NCBI GenBank assembly: GCA_038049695.1
Contig: CP142451.1
Location: 8,492,001-8,556,000 of the forward strand
DNA from: Cinnamomum chago
Lineage: Eukaryota; Streptophyta; Magnoliopsida; Laurales; Lauraceae
Direction: 5' to 3'
DNA: 64,000 bases
The notes beneath the pieces were generated by a model. That model searched no databases and was not told the origin of the DNA. It saw nothing but the letters and a program-made list of their open reading frames with translations. The position numbers and the translations under genes were made by a program. Of this stretch, positions 46,741 to 60,800 are shown piece after piece. Position 1 is the stretch's first letter. Each line of letters starts with the position of its first letter.

Positions 46741-46934
46741 GCCTGTTTGGCATCATTAAGAACGTTTCATTCAGAGAATAAATGAAGAAAAACTTGTTTG
46801 GAAGGCATTTTGTGAGTGCGAAAATCAAGAGAGATTGATGGATACATTTTAATAATGTGTAGAAAGCGAAAGAAAATGCATCTCAAATAAGTTTTTCTCC
46901 AGAATAAAGATTCCCAAAATGATGCCAAACAGGG
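46741..46934. mobile_element. MITE candidate (about 194 bp)
   Basis: Left GGCCTGTTTGGCATCATT; reverse complement of the right end CCCTGTTTGGCATCATT. Blocks with TTTCATTC and AAAAACTTG also recur inverted inside. No flanking duplication was recognised. Confidence 0.5.
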
Positions 46935-47585
46935 ACGAGCCCCATTTTTCTTTGGAGAACAGAATAAATAAATAAATAAATAGAAGAGGCTTGCCATTGG
47001 TAAGAAGGCAGGGAAGGATGGAAATTCGTTGATTCCTCAAATGTCATTCCTCTAAAAAAAATTGATAGAATAAAATCTGAGAAGAAACCTCCCGCTCCTG
47101 CATGACTTTCCCTGCTAAATATATTAGCTCATTCTGCTGCCGAGCCTACAAACTCTAAACAAATCTCTCAGTTGAATGTTCTAAAACTTGTAGAAAAGAG
47201 ACATAACTACAAGTAAACATTTCTATCACCATCATCAGATGAATATTTAAACTTTGTGCAGTGAGATTCCATTGTCATGCATAGCGTGCCAAGTTCATCC
47301 AATTATCTCACTGTACAAGTTTTACTTGGGCATTCCTTGATATTGTTATAGAACCAAGAGCACCAAGACTAAAAAAACCCACAAGCAAATGATCTGTACA
47401 TGTAAACAAACAGCCTTTTCTTTTCTTTTCTTTTTTTTTTCTTTACTAAATTTACCAAACTTGCACTCAGAAAACTGGAGTGGCCTCAAACCTTCAGATA
47501 TTCATTAACTGTTGCATCAACATCAGCCTGATGCTGGAAGACAGTCAGAAAAGAATCAAAATAAAATACAAACGCTTACAAGAAA

Positions 47586-50500
47586 TCAAAGTAGCTGGCG
47601 AAGCTGTTGATGTTCTTTCCTAAGAGCCTGCACTTCCTTCATCAGCTCAGCTTGCTTTTCAAGAACAGAATTCAACACGCTTGACATTTCTGTCTGCAAC
47701 ATTTAGTAGATTATATGACAAAGAAGTCAGAACAGACAAAAAAAAAAAAAAAATTAAAGGTATTGAAGTGTTGGAAGGTCATCTACCTCCTGTATATGGA
47801 ACTGTCTTAGCAGCTCAATATGAAGATTCCTCATGTCTTCATGAATGGATTTCTGCACAGATGTAAGAGTCTCTTCCAGGGTGCGCTGAACCAGCTGAAG
47901 TGTAAATGACGAAGCTCCCTGCTGATCTGGCTGAGCTAAGCCCTTCTGAGGTTGTGATGTGACCCCCTGTTATGGTATTACAAATCCAGATGAGAGAGAC
48001 CATGTAAAAACAACCATGAGACATTTATGATGCTTGACCAAAAAAAAAACCGTCTTCATTTTTCATATGACCCAGCAATGGCACGAGTGGGACACTTTTC
48101 AGTAAATATGATATCAATCATGCAGGAACTGTCATACAATGATGAGGAAATAGTGTAAGGAAAAGAAATTGAATGTTGAATATACATTGGGTATTGGAAG
48201 AGCACCCATCCCGGCAGCACCTAATGTATCAGACCTTGAGAACAAGCTATTTACAAGCTCTTCCCTGGTTTCTGCCCCTGTTTTCTTCAGCTTTGGTGAA
48301 CCCATCCCATAACTAGCTCCGTCACTGAAGGAAGAAATAGTACTTATTCTGTCAGCATAGGTAGAATATCTTCGAGGAAGGGCCACCGACATTAAACCTG
48401 GAACATCAAGATTTGCTTGTCCTGAACTGTTCTTCGTCCCTAAGGATGAAACAATAGAACTAAAAGGAAATGTTGATGATGGTTCAGATAACCCAGAGAG
48501 GGCTTCACGATTGGAGATATCTTTGCCATGCAGGTTTGTGATTAGGCTCATGTTTGTTAAAGAACTAACAGCGGGAAGGCTTGTCGATGCTGAAGATTCT
48601 TGCAGGCCTGCAAATGTGGAACTAGACATTAGGGCCCCAGATGTCAATGACCCACTAGTAGTCATAAAGCGTGATGGCTTGGAAAGTGCCGATCGATGAT
48701 GGGAGAGCTTATCGGATAATGCCTCACCACCCCAAGCTTCAGGCGGGGTTGCAGAGAAAGATTGCTCACTTTTTGAAGATGTAGCACTCGGCTGAGACAC
48801 AGTCGATTGGGTATCATCCTACAATGAACGGTCACACTGTCAATCAGCAATACATGAAAATATGTTCACTGACTGTAAGTATAACCATAGTGCAAAACCC
48901 AGATGGTCAACTCAGGAACCACCAAAGTTGACAGCCTCGTCACTAGGTCACTGAAAGATGAAACCTGCACTGTTCTAGATTAGAAGAAAAGGTCTGTTTA
49001 CCAGAAGAATAAAGAGAATGACAAATCAAAATGCTTAAGAGAAATCAAATTGCTATAACAATTCAAGGACCTCTTCATTACATTAAAACTATTGCCAGTC
49101 CAAAAAAAGAAACAACGAGAAGGGGAAAAAACAGAAATTTGGATGAGAAGTGAATTATTAGATGTTTAGGATTATCCAAGGCAAACTGTTTGATCAAAGG
49201 TGAAGCCCGTAGAATAGAGAGTTGTCATCTAGTTCACATAGGCTGTGTGTGCATTGCTACATGTGTTCACAAAGTCACCTGCATCTATAGCAATACACAT
49301 GGCCCCACATGAACTGCCATAAGTCGGAACTGTTGATTCATTTGCATAAATGCACAATGAAAAAACCACAATTCCTTTTTTTAATTGGTAAAAATAAGCC
49401 GCAAGGCTTTAACAATTCTATACATCTAATTGCTTGGCAAGATTCCCTCTACCCTGGCAGCATAATTTTCCATTTATGACATACATAATAGGTAACAATT
49501 TGTATACTAATCTTGGCATGCACATATAACTTCCGTGACTGTTTTTCCTTTTTTTGCAAAAGACCAACAGAATCCATCTCTCAAATGGGGAAAAGTGAGT
49601 TGAACACTTGAACAAATTGGTCGTTAACCTAAAGTTAAAACTGGAAACAGACACCAATTCAATTGAGAAAATGTCATTCCAAAACAGAGGTAAAATTCTA
49701 AGGAGATGGCACAACAGGACAATTATTGGAGTTTAATGGGTGAGAGGAAAGAATCGATACTTAAGAATGAAAAGAAAATAGATGGCATTCAGGAACTGAT
49801 TAGGATTTAGGAGTTGGGAATGTGTTGTGAAAAAAAGCAAATTTGAGAACTATAAATTAACAACAATATATGCCTAATTGGGAAGCCTATTGCCGGGATG
49901 CTGGAACTGGAAGGCCGACAGGTGTTTATAAATAAACATGGATGGATTGCCCACAGATTTTGTTCACATATTGTGTGATGAGTAAGGTGTCACCCAGGTC
50001 ATCTTTTCTGGCCCTCTATGGGAGAGACTTGAGAGTCCAATTAAGCTGAACTTAAGGATGTTAAGGAGGCTGTCCAAATATGTATAAAGTCTTCTTTCAA
50101 GTACTGATTGTGAAGAACAGTTCCATTAATGGCAAAAGTTGGCTTGATGAAAATGGAAAATTACCACGGGAAATGGCTTCATTTTTTATGAGATTAGTAG
50201 ACAATCTTGTTAATGGAAGTATGCTTCTTTCGCATTCTAAAAGGGCGTTCTTCAGATAAATTTGACAAGATGGTGCTCTTTTAAATTTAGAAAGTTAAAG
50301 CAAAGAAAACTATGTAGGTTTTGGCCAATCATTTAAAATTTTAGTAAGTTCAGTAATTTTCCTGTAATAGAATCTTGTTTTTGATAACAAAGAACCCATG
50401 GACTACAAGGCTGATGAAAAGAGCCTATAACACAGTTGGAAGGTGCTCATCCTTGCAACTGGGTCAAGTCAAGTTGCTAAAAAGAAAAAGAATTACAAGT

Positions 50501-50623
50501 CTGATCCCTAGGTCCAGACTAAGTAGGATAGCAATTATGAGTATAAATAATAAAACACCATAGGAAGTGTGAACAGAAAAAAAGTTTTTTTTTTTTAAAT
50601 AGTAACATTCAAAGCGCGCGCGC

Positions 50624-50695
<72 letters not shown>

Positions 50696-51785
50696 CTCAA
50701 GGCTGGATTGGATTTCCAATCTGAAATTTGATGAGAATCCATATTTCCTTCTTCTGTGTATGGGAACTTCCTACCAGATGAAGGAAATACCAAGGATGCA
50801 GACTTCTTTTCATTGGTTGCATTATCTTTTTTGGTTTCATCTTGATCATTCCACCAATTGCTAAGTGACGGAGTAATTGGCTGAACATCCACAAGCGGGG
50901 AGAAAACTTCCATATCATCACTTAAGTTAAAACTTGAACGAGGAGGATGTAACCTCGACAAACCTCCACCTGTCGATAAATGATTCCTCTGAGGAGTTAC
51001 CTCTGCTGTAGATACTGACCCACTGCTGGTTGTTGTAAGCGGAGAAGCATCAATAGCAGACATGGGACGCCCAGAATTACGAGAAGTAGATACTGCTGTA
51101 GATGATGATAGGCTAGATGATGTTAATGAAGGAAGTGGGTCAGGCATAAGGATTGAATCTTCGCTGCCACCCAAGAGAGCAGTCTCAGCAGTACAAGTAC
51201 TCTCATTCACATTGATGGGCTTTGATCTTTGCCAGCATAAGCTCGTAATAGCCTAATAGAAAGTGTAAACTATTAATAAATATGAAGACATGAAAGCTGC
51301 AAATAAAATCTATGGATGCAATCAGATCATTCATCTGGTGAAAATTTTCCCCACGTATCATCTTCAATGACCAATTGGTGAGTGGAAGATTAAGCTGATA
51401 GTCCACTTTTTATTTTTATTTGTGTGTGAGAGAGAGAGAGAGACTAGGATAAAAATAGCGTTTGCGGTGGGTGTAGGGGCCAGTGGCTAAAACGCTAAGT
51501 AGCAGTTACGTCGACACATAGCAGCGTAGCAATGTGGAATTTGTAAGTGGTAAAATAAATTTCAAATCTTGTGTCGTAGTCAATCTTATGTTCTTACAAT
51601 AATTTGGAACCATTTAAGGGTAGAGACAACGATAGGAAAGGTTATTGAGGAGAAAAAATAGGAAAAGTCGGGTTATAAATTAAAATTGCTTGGCTCTTCT
51701 AGGTTGTAGACTGCAGTGCCACTATTTTCCAAATAGTGTAGTGGCCTCAACCGCCATGGCTGATAATGCGCCCACTATTTTGAAC

Positions 51786-51847
<62 letters not shown>

Positions 51848-54800
51848 CACATTCATCAATAGATCACACAGAAAGGTCCACCATTCCTTAGCACAGAACA
51901 ACCTAGGCTATAAAACCCACCTAGAAGCATGAAATTAAGGTGAAGTCAGGGGACCAAAAGGCCTTCGTAAGAACTACCTGTGCGCATAAAATGTGGACCA
52001 CCTGATCACGAAATATATATTTTGGGAGACTCAAAGTTGACCAAATTCTAGTCTTCAGATAAAGTCCAGTGTCAAATTTTGCATGATCTATTGACTGGCC
52101 CACAAAAATCAGAAGTGTCAAATTTGGGCCGGTGAAGATTCGAGTTGGGGAAGTGGGGCCCACAGGCCAGGCCTCTAGCCATCCCTGAGAATTTCTCTAA
52201 ATTTTAATTGATATGGCATGGGTTACCCTATTTTGCAGTGTCCATGGACCATAGATGAATCTATATGCATTTTGTGTTAAAGCACATACGTAAAAGTACA
52301 AACAAGAAAATAAAATCCACATCACTAAAGAATGTTTAAATGATTGCACACGTTATATCCAAGAGACAAAGATTTCACCTCTGAACTACTATAAGCACGA
52401 AGAACAGTGTAAGGCTGTGGTTTTCCACGAACATCATAGAACACCACACGACCACTACTCGTTCCAGCAGCCAGTGTCCAACCATCATCTCTAAATGCTA
52501 GTGAAGAGAACGGTGCCTCATAAGGAACACATGAAGTTGGTCTTCTAGTCCCCGAATCAAAAGTATATAACTTTTTATCCAGACCGACACTAGCAATCAT
52601 CTGTTGCAAGAGAAAAGGATGAACTTAAACAACACTCGCACATATGTACGTAAATACACATGACATTTTTTTTTATGAAAATATTGACGATACATGACAC
52701 ATTTTCCATACAGCATCAAGTCCTAAAGAGGGTACATGTGTGCAAGCCTTTAAGATAAGACTGATCATCAAGGTGGGCACTTCCATTCCAATCCTCCCTC
52801 AAATATCGAGAGATACCAGTCCATCAGGTGGGCCACAATATATGAAACTTGTGGAGAGAGGTAATAAAGTTGGAAAAAAGTCAACATTCTAGGTAGTATG
52901 TACATGCTAGTCCTTTGGATGAGAAGAGAAAGCTGAAGATTGGATAAGGTAACCTACATTAACAGGCCCAACCTGATGCATAAAGGTGGCACACGTGAGT
53001 CTTAAGGAAATGAGTCTGGAAGTACCTTCTCATGCTGGCAAACTTCCACTCCAAAAACATTCCTACTAGTAAATCGTTGTCAATTTTCACCATGCACAAT
53101 CATTTAGTATTCTCTATTTTGTCAGAGTAGCCAATAAAACAAATAATACCTTGTCATTTGATGGTGAGAAGCAAACACCAGTTGTTGGGGCAGAATGCTG
53201 CTTTAGCCAAGAAACCTGCCAACAATAAAAATGCACTCTCAGCTAAAAATCTTCTTATGGAAGCATTTTGAGTGCCAACATCATCAACAGGAAGTCGATT
53301 GAAAGATCGTCATAAGATGATATTTACAATTAGTGCTAGAATCCAATTTGCTTCCAGTAAATTCAGAGAACAAGTTGCAGTGATACTTGAAAACTAAGTA
53401 TGGTTAATTGCTTGCCGTCATTTTCGGAATGTTTGAACAAATAGTGTTGATGCTGCTGGACAATGCAACAAGGTAGCAAAGTCGGAAGGTGCTCATCAAG
53501 GAGGATTTGCATTGTGTATAAAGTAAAAACCCTTTAATAAGTCAAGATAGTAACTAGGGTTGCAAATGGTATCCGATTATCTGAGTATTCAGGCCTGGAA
53601 CCTAATTCTGGTTCCAATAAGAAATCAGAAACAGGTCTGGAACCTAATTCCGGATCTGGTAAGTTGGATCCAGGTCCATATCCATATATATTCCGACCCA
53701 TGGACCCAGAAAGAGACCCATTTGCAACCCCCTTAAACATCAAAACACTCCCGATCTAGCACTCGCATAAATATCCTCACTGAAAACCCCTTTCCCATTT
53801 TAGAAGTTCCTCACTCTCTCTCATCATCGCTCTCTATCTCTCTATTCCATGTGATACCCTAATTCCTCTCTTGGGGTTTAGAATTTTAAATCCTACTCTA
53901 CAAACCTACGGTTCTCAAGGTGGAGAAGGGTGAAGTGTGATGGCATGAAGGGCTTGGGATTTTGAAGCTCGAGGAGATCGAGTCAACTCTAGCTAAGAGA
54001 GGAAATTGAAGCTCCGCCATTTTCTCTTTGATTTCCATGCTTGCATCAGTCTTCTTCTCTTTTTCGGTTACAGATCTGATCACAGATAATCATGCTCTAC
54101 TCGATTTCATCGGAAAAAAAAACTCACAGGCAGAGTCTCAATAGGAAGGACAAATCTTTGGTATGCAACAACTAGATTGGAGTGGTCTGCAGTGCTAATT
54201 GTTGATATACATTGCTATGCCGTTCACTAACAGCTTAAGCATTTGGTGTTACTGGTTGTTAACATGGTATTAGAGTCACATGTTTGAAACTCCTGGGAGG
54301 CATGTTACCTCCATTTGTTTGTATAGTTTGTCTATTCCGTTTGTCTGTTGGGTTTCAAATTCGAATGGCCTCCCGTTCAGGGGAGGGGGTGTTGATATAC
54401 ATTATTATGCCCTTCACTAATAGCTTGAGCTTTTGGTGTTACCAGTTGTTAACACTGATCATACTAGTAATTTTGTTGTTTTCTTCTCTAAAAAAATATT
54501 TTGCTAAATTTATGGTTTTGCGAGTCATATTAATTTGTGTGATTTTGTTCAAGTGCTCAACTGGTTTTCTATTTATTTTTTCTTGGGATTATGTTTTGCT
54601 TTGAGGGGCTATTGTTGTAAAGGAGGTAGACTGTCGGAGAGGACCCGAACCAGATCTGGAACTGAAGGTGGAGTCGAAATCGGATCCAGAACCGAAGGTG
54701 GAGTCAAAATCGGATCCAAAACCATCTAGTAAGTTTCGGCCAGATTCAGACCCATGGTCATTGGTGTAAGTTTGAAGTGGCGAAGTGGCGCCTTCTATAT

Positions 54801-57800
54801 AGTGCATATGTGACATGCATGACCCATTGCGAGTAAGGTATAAATTTGATGTGACGCCTTCTATATGAGTGCACATGTGACATGATCCATTGCGAGCAAG
54901 GTGGTCTAGATGTATGCCAACAAGTGTGGCTTCGTGTAACACATGTTCACATGTGTGCCATGTAGAAACAGCATGGAAAGAGTTGTTTGTCAAATCCACA
55001 TTTAAATGGATGCGGCCAGAAAGGGGTGTGATCTATGATGCACAAATACTTTAAAATGGGCAACGTATCGTGTTGTATCGTATCCGATACTTCACTTTTT
55101 ATGTGCAAAATTCATGTCTCTGCCGTGTCTATGGCGTGTCCTCGCCGTATCCATGACGTATCAGTGCATCATAGGGTGTGATATTAGCAAACATTGGCAA
55201 GTGAAACAGTTTGTTTCTATTTTCTTCTAATTCTTTCCTAAGTTGATCAGAATAAGCTATAGATAGAAGGAAACAACACCCCTAGACAGAGATGGGGAAA
55301 CAGACACATTTTGGAAGCGGATATATGAGACTTCATTTTCTGAAATCTATCCACAATGTGGATATTGATGCAGATCTGAGTAATCAGATTTAACCAACTT
55401 AATTTACTCAATGCAACATTGATTCAAATTGAATATATATTTCAACCCACGGACTGAAAGCAGCTCATTCTAAACCAAACAGATATTATTACAGGAAATA
55501 GTTAGAAAATTTGATGATATTACAAATAGCCTGTAATTGGTTTTCTAGCGTACACACAACAGTCACATACAATCAGCTGATGACTGCTATTTATTCATCA
55601 AATTAAGTTTCCTGCAGTATGGGGTGTGGACTGGGTAACAGAATAGCAGTCCCTTGATTAATATGATCTCAGTGTCTAGGATATTGATGAAAGCTGATCA
55701 GATAACACAGTAAATGTGTATCCAATGGTTGGATAATTGCAAACTCTCAGTACTCATCGAGAGCAGTCTCAATTCCACCATTAACAGTACCAATCAGCTG
55801 TAAGAAAGAAATAGTAGCACTGTGATAAGAGAGATTGGAGATAATGAAGGATCCTCACGTTAATGAGAGGATGGGCCTTGCAACCAAAACATCATATAGA
55901 AGTAGAAGATTCCTTCCCAAGAAAGAGCTCCAACTTTCACAATTTAAGGTTGTTTCCAAAAACAAACATTGCATTAAACTTAATCCTAATCATTCATCTA
56001 TTCGAAATTAAATATCAACCCATTAAACAAACAACAATTGAGAAGAGTCCTATGAAAGCTAAACAGGAGAATTAAATCCTCCACATCCCTGCTATTAGGA
56101 AAAGAAGTTACCACATAAAGGGGCTCGCACAAGTCTAGGCTTTGTGTAAACCCCTTCAGGAGTATTCCATCACGTGCATTCTTGTGGGTCCCATGTAAGG
56201 CCTCTTGTGCTTGCATCAGATTTGTTAATGACTATTAGTGTCCTATTTTAACATGCTATCATATTTAATCTTATGAAATTTATTAGAAAAAAAGCTCACA
56301 GGGTACTGCTAAGTTCAGGTTTTCCCCTTGCACTTTTATTTGTTCTCTGGAGAATTCCAAAAATTTTAGTGAAGCATTTCCATTTGATTTGTTTTCCAGA
56401 CAATTTTATGTTCAGAAATAAGAAAATCAAAATAATTTCATTTTTTTGTTGGTTGGTAACGTGACTTGAACCCACAACCTTAAGGATGCACATTGCAATA
56501 GCGAGAACCTTCCACAGTTCTGTGAGCTCTTCTCAAATCAAAAGAACTTCAAGAAATAATAATCTTAGCACAAGATGTACTAGCACAACATGCTACAAGT
56601 TTCAGGTACCAGTTTTAACATCGTATGCTACCAAGACTGGTAAGCTAGTCATGTCATGGACTCTGTTTTCATGTTTATGAGTTATGAGTATCCTAACTTA
56701 ACATGCTATCATATTTAATCTTATGAAATTTATTAGAAAAAGTTCGCAGGGTACTACTAAGTTGAGGATTTTTCACCTTAAGAGTTTCATTTTGATCACT
56801 AGAGTTTTCCAAATTTTAGTGAAGCATTACCATTTGATTTGTTTTCCAAACAATTTTTAGAAGTAAGAAAATCAAAAGAACCTTTTTTTAGTAATGTGAA
56901 TTGAACCCACAACCTTAAGGTTGTAATAGTGAGAACCTTCCACGGTGCCACAAGCACTTTCCAAATCAAAAGAACTTCAAGAAATAACGATCTCAGTATA
57001 AGATTTAGTAAAACAACATGCTATATGTTTCCCATACCAGTTTTAAAATCGTATCCTACCAAGACTGGTAAGCTAGGCATGTCATGAACTTCAAGTACTT
57101 TCCTATGGATAGCATATCTTGCTTCAGTAACTTCATCCAATGGATGACAAGAATACAATACCGACCTTTGGATTTCGCCCAGTAGTGTCCCACAGATGAA
57201 CAGATCCATTGTCTCCAGCTGTCACCAAAACATGTCTGCTAATTCGAGAATAATCAAGCACTCGCAATACCTGATCTTGAACACATTGAAACAAAGTTAT
57301 CATACAAGCAAAGAGTCTGTAATTCTGAATCCATAAACAGACATCTAGGGTGCTTTGGATGTACCTAAAGCTTAAATACTAAAAGTATTTTGGCAGACGT
57401 AGTTATAATGTACTCTAAAGTTTGGAGTTAGTTCAAAAGTTGGAATTCACATTAGGTAGGGGACTAAATTTTATAGTTGCTCAATTTGTTTCAATCATCA
57501 CTGAAATGAAACATTTCTAATATTTTGACTAGTTTTACAGCCATGGTTTTAAATTCCAGTCAGCACCGGGTCGACTCGTCCCGGCCAGGTCCAAAACGGG
57601 TCCGATGTCGGCATCAGCAAAGTGTCGTGCCGGAACCTAAAACATTTTTTATATAATGTAACGCATAAAATGAACATAAAATTTTCTGTAGCTCGGTGGA
57701 TAAGACATTGTGACTCTGTTTTCTGTGGAACGTTTATATATAGGGCCCTTTATTTTCACTTATTCTCTAAAAGGCCCACTATATTTTGTGTTTTTATTAA

Positions 57801-60800
57801 AAATATCCCTTGACCAATTCAACCTCAACTCAAATGATTTATTCCTTGGGATAAAAAGATAATTTTGCCCCTTTAAACTTTGAGCACAAAAAATCAAAGG
57901 TTACAATCATTTGAATATTCCTAATCCACATCCAAACCTTTCAATTGATATGCTACCTTAGTCTTTATACATCCAGGTGGGGGCCTCATTGAAAGTAACT
58001 TGAGTTAGTGTTAAACGGAAGTTCTTTGTGTCATCCATAAAAATTATACTAGCTATACACTCCCTTAGTCCTTTTGTTACTAATTTATCTTTAAGAAAAT
58101 GACTTCTCCCTTAAGTTGAAAGATTAAAAAAAAGATAATTTTGCCTCTTAAAAACTTGTAGTTATATATTACACTGTCAGCGATTCAATGCTCAACAACA
58201 CTAAACATCACTCTATTTGTATTTGATACTTGTCACATAGCTCAATTTTCATATTTTTACTAGTTTTTTTTTCAAATTTTCTATTATTTAGATTTTTTTT
58301 AAAAATTGACACTTTTTAGGGCCGCGGGGCATGGGCAGCATGGACCGGCACGGTTGGCAGGGACTCATCCCAGTCCCAACCGACACGAAGACCAGCCCCG
58401 GAATTTAAAAACCATGTTTACAGCCCATTTTCGTATTTCAGCTGAGTAATGGGCATGTTTTGCCCAAAACATCGTGAATGGAGATCCATTTCGCATTCTT
58501 AGATGTTTTGTGTTTTATTTTTAAGTAAAGTGCCCCTCTTTAAAAAGGAGTATTGTAATTTCAATTATGAGAAGCCTCCATTACAGTTTTTTGGGGGAGA
58601 AAACCCCATTTCTCTCCTGCAACTTTGGTTGTTCGCTTAGTTGGGAGTCAGACTTGGGGAAGAAGCTTGCACTTGGTTATAACTATATTCACTATTTTGT
58701 TTTATGAGGTAAAATAGTTAATATTTAATTAAAATGAATCAATGATCATAATTACTTCCAAAAATTTTCTTTTTTTTATGATTTTTCTTTACTCTACATC
58801 TTTCGGAAATAGAATACTGAATCAGCCAAAGCAGCCAAAATGTTCCACTGTAGAGGCTAAACAAAACTGACAGCTTTACTTATTTTCTATCTTTCCCATC
58901 CAAAGCATAAACACTGATTAGTCGCATTTATTTAGAGCAGAAAAGGGGAAAAAAAGAAAAGAAAACGTACCCTGCCAAATATGCTTTTCGTTTACTTTTT
59001 CAAAAAATGTGACTGAAGTACAATTAACAGGTGCAACCTAAAACTAGCATTGAAACGCATGGAACCAACTAACCTGTTCATTTGGGTCCTTAAGTTCAGC
59101 GGCCCGTGCTCCAGAAGCAAGGTTATGAAGAATTAAATCACCCTTTAGACTTATGGATGCCAAATGCTCATCTTTGCAATTGCACATGACACCTGTAATT
59201 GTATCAGTGTGACCTCTCAACCATTTGATGCATCGCTTCCTTTGTAAATCCCACACTCTTACGATCTGACCACTTCCTCCTGAACAAAGGTACCTAGAAC
59301 CTTTGTTGCTAAAGCTAATTGCTGATATAGATTCCTGAATGTGTACAAGAAGCCATAAGTGGCGAGCCCATATGCTTCAAAATCTGCTCTATTTAACTAT
59401 TATATGGTAACTGAAACGTCAATTTTATGTGTAAATCTGTGTTGTTGAATTTCAACCAAAAACAAACATAAATTAATAAAATAATTAAATGGGTAACTTT
59501 AGACTCTTGACATATCTATTCAATACAGTCACACATGGTCATTCTCATCGTCAGCTTTTTCTAGAAGAAACCTTACATCAATGTTGTCACCAGCATTAGT
59601 CCCCAAAGGTGGCACTGTCCCCATGCTTTGCCCATTTTTACGCCAAAGAGAAATTCTCTTGTCATCTCCCGCACTGGCAATAACCAAATCTACAGGAATG
59701 ACAGTTTGAAGTTAGCATACCATCAGGGTTTCATTTCTGTAATTAAGAAAGAAAAAATGAAAGCAAACTTCAGACATCAAATAAAATGAAAATGGAACAC
59801 CCACGAGGTTCCACTTTTGATAGGAGGCAACGAATTTCATTGATGAAAAAGAATAGAACAGATGTAAGAGTGTATGGTTAACTGCATAAACAACCCAAAA
59901 ACCACCAACCACCCATAAGATGTTTGTGAGTTAAGGGATAAGAAACTGGCCCTATACAAATACCCACTTGAATGAAACTACACCCTCGCCAAAACATATG
60001 CAATTCCATTACCTTTCTTCACGGCAAAGAAAAGAGAAACATCAAAATTTGAAGAAAAACTCTAAATGAATAGGTATCAATTTCGTTTCGTTTCAGCCAT
60101 TCAGCCAAAACAAAAGGACCCTCAAAACTTTTCTTCCATGATTTCGGCTCATTTCGTCCGAAATCAAAGATTTCAATTGAAATGCCAGAATTTCATCCAA
60201 AATGGACAAACAAAATATTCGGCCTAAATGTTTTCTTTGTCCTTTTATTTTGTGAGGTTTAAAAAAAAAATAGAAGGGCCTTACTGAAGTTAAAGTCCCC
60301 TTTCCTCTTTCGAAGATCAGATTCTTTGAAGAGAAACCTTTAACGGCCTTCCCCTGCTGCAGCCATTGTCGGAGCTGGAGGAGTTGGAGGCTGGAGTTGA
60401 GGACTAAGATGTACATAAAAGAAATCTGCTAGCACAGACGCCAGATGTATATAAAAGAAATCTGCTAGCACAGACGCCAGATGTATATAAAAGAAATCTG
60501 CTAGCACAGACATCAGATGTACATAGAAAAGGTTGTACTAAAAGGACTCCACTACCTTCCAAAATTTTACTATTATAGGATTCTTTAAATTCCCACTTGA
60601 CACTGCCCCAAACCACATTTCGCAACTAGTTCCCAAACCATGGACATTTTCCACCTATACACGCTAGGATGATCCCAAGTTCTGTTCCGAACCCCAAAGT
60701 TGTGCAATGCCTGTTCTCCATTAGTTCTTTTCCTATCACACAGAGAATTTTAGAGCAAAAAAGGAAGAAGAAAAAAAAAAACACTTGCTTTTGAAGTGTT

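Larger units (their letters stand above)
44407..47585. other. Intergenic region between two convergent genes, MITE-rich
   Basis: The small-protein gene and NEDD1 converge here. Their 3' UTRs should occupy a few hundred bases at each edge. Three MITE-like elements (45064-45373, 45708-46148, 46741-46934) lie between. No gene is supported; the 184-aa minus-strand frame at 45445-45999 is proline-rich only because it reads through the C/G-rich MITE. Confidence 0.65.

Noticed and set aside
54589..54999. 136-aa minus-strand frame with Ser/Gly/Asp repeats
   Set aside because: The repeats come from the 30-bp tandem in a NEDD1 intron; no splice or family support.
57690..57720. GTAGCTCGGTGGATAAG as a tRNA or SINE A box
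   Set aside because: No B box at the expected distance, and it lies inside the hAT-like element.
60407..60532. CRISPR-like regular repeat
   Set aside because: Units are contiguous without spacers and the DNA is plant nuclear.
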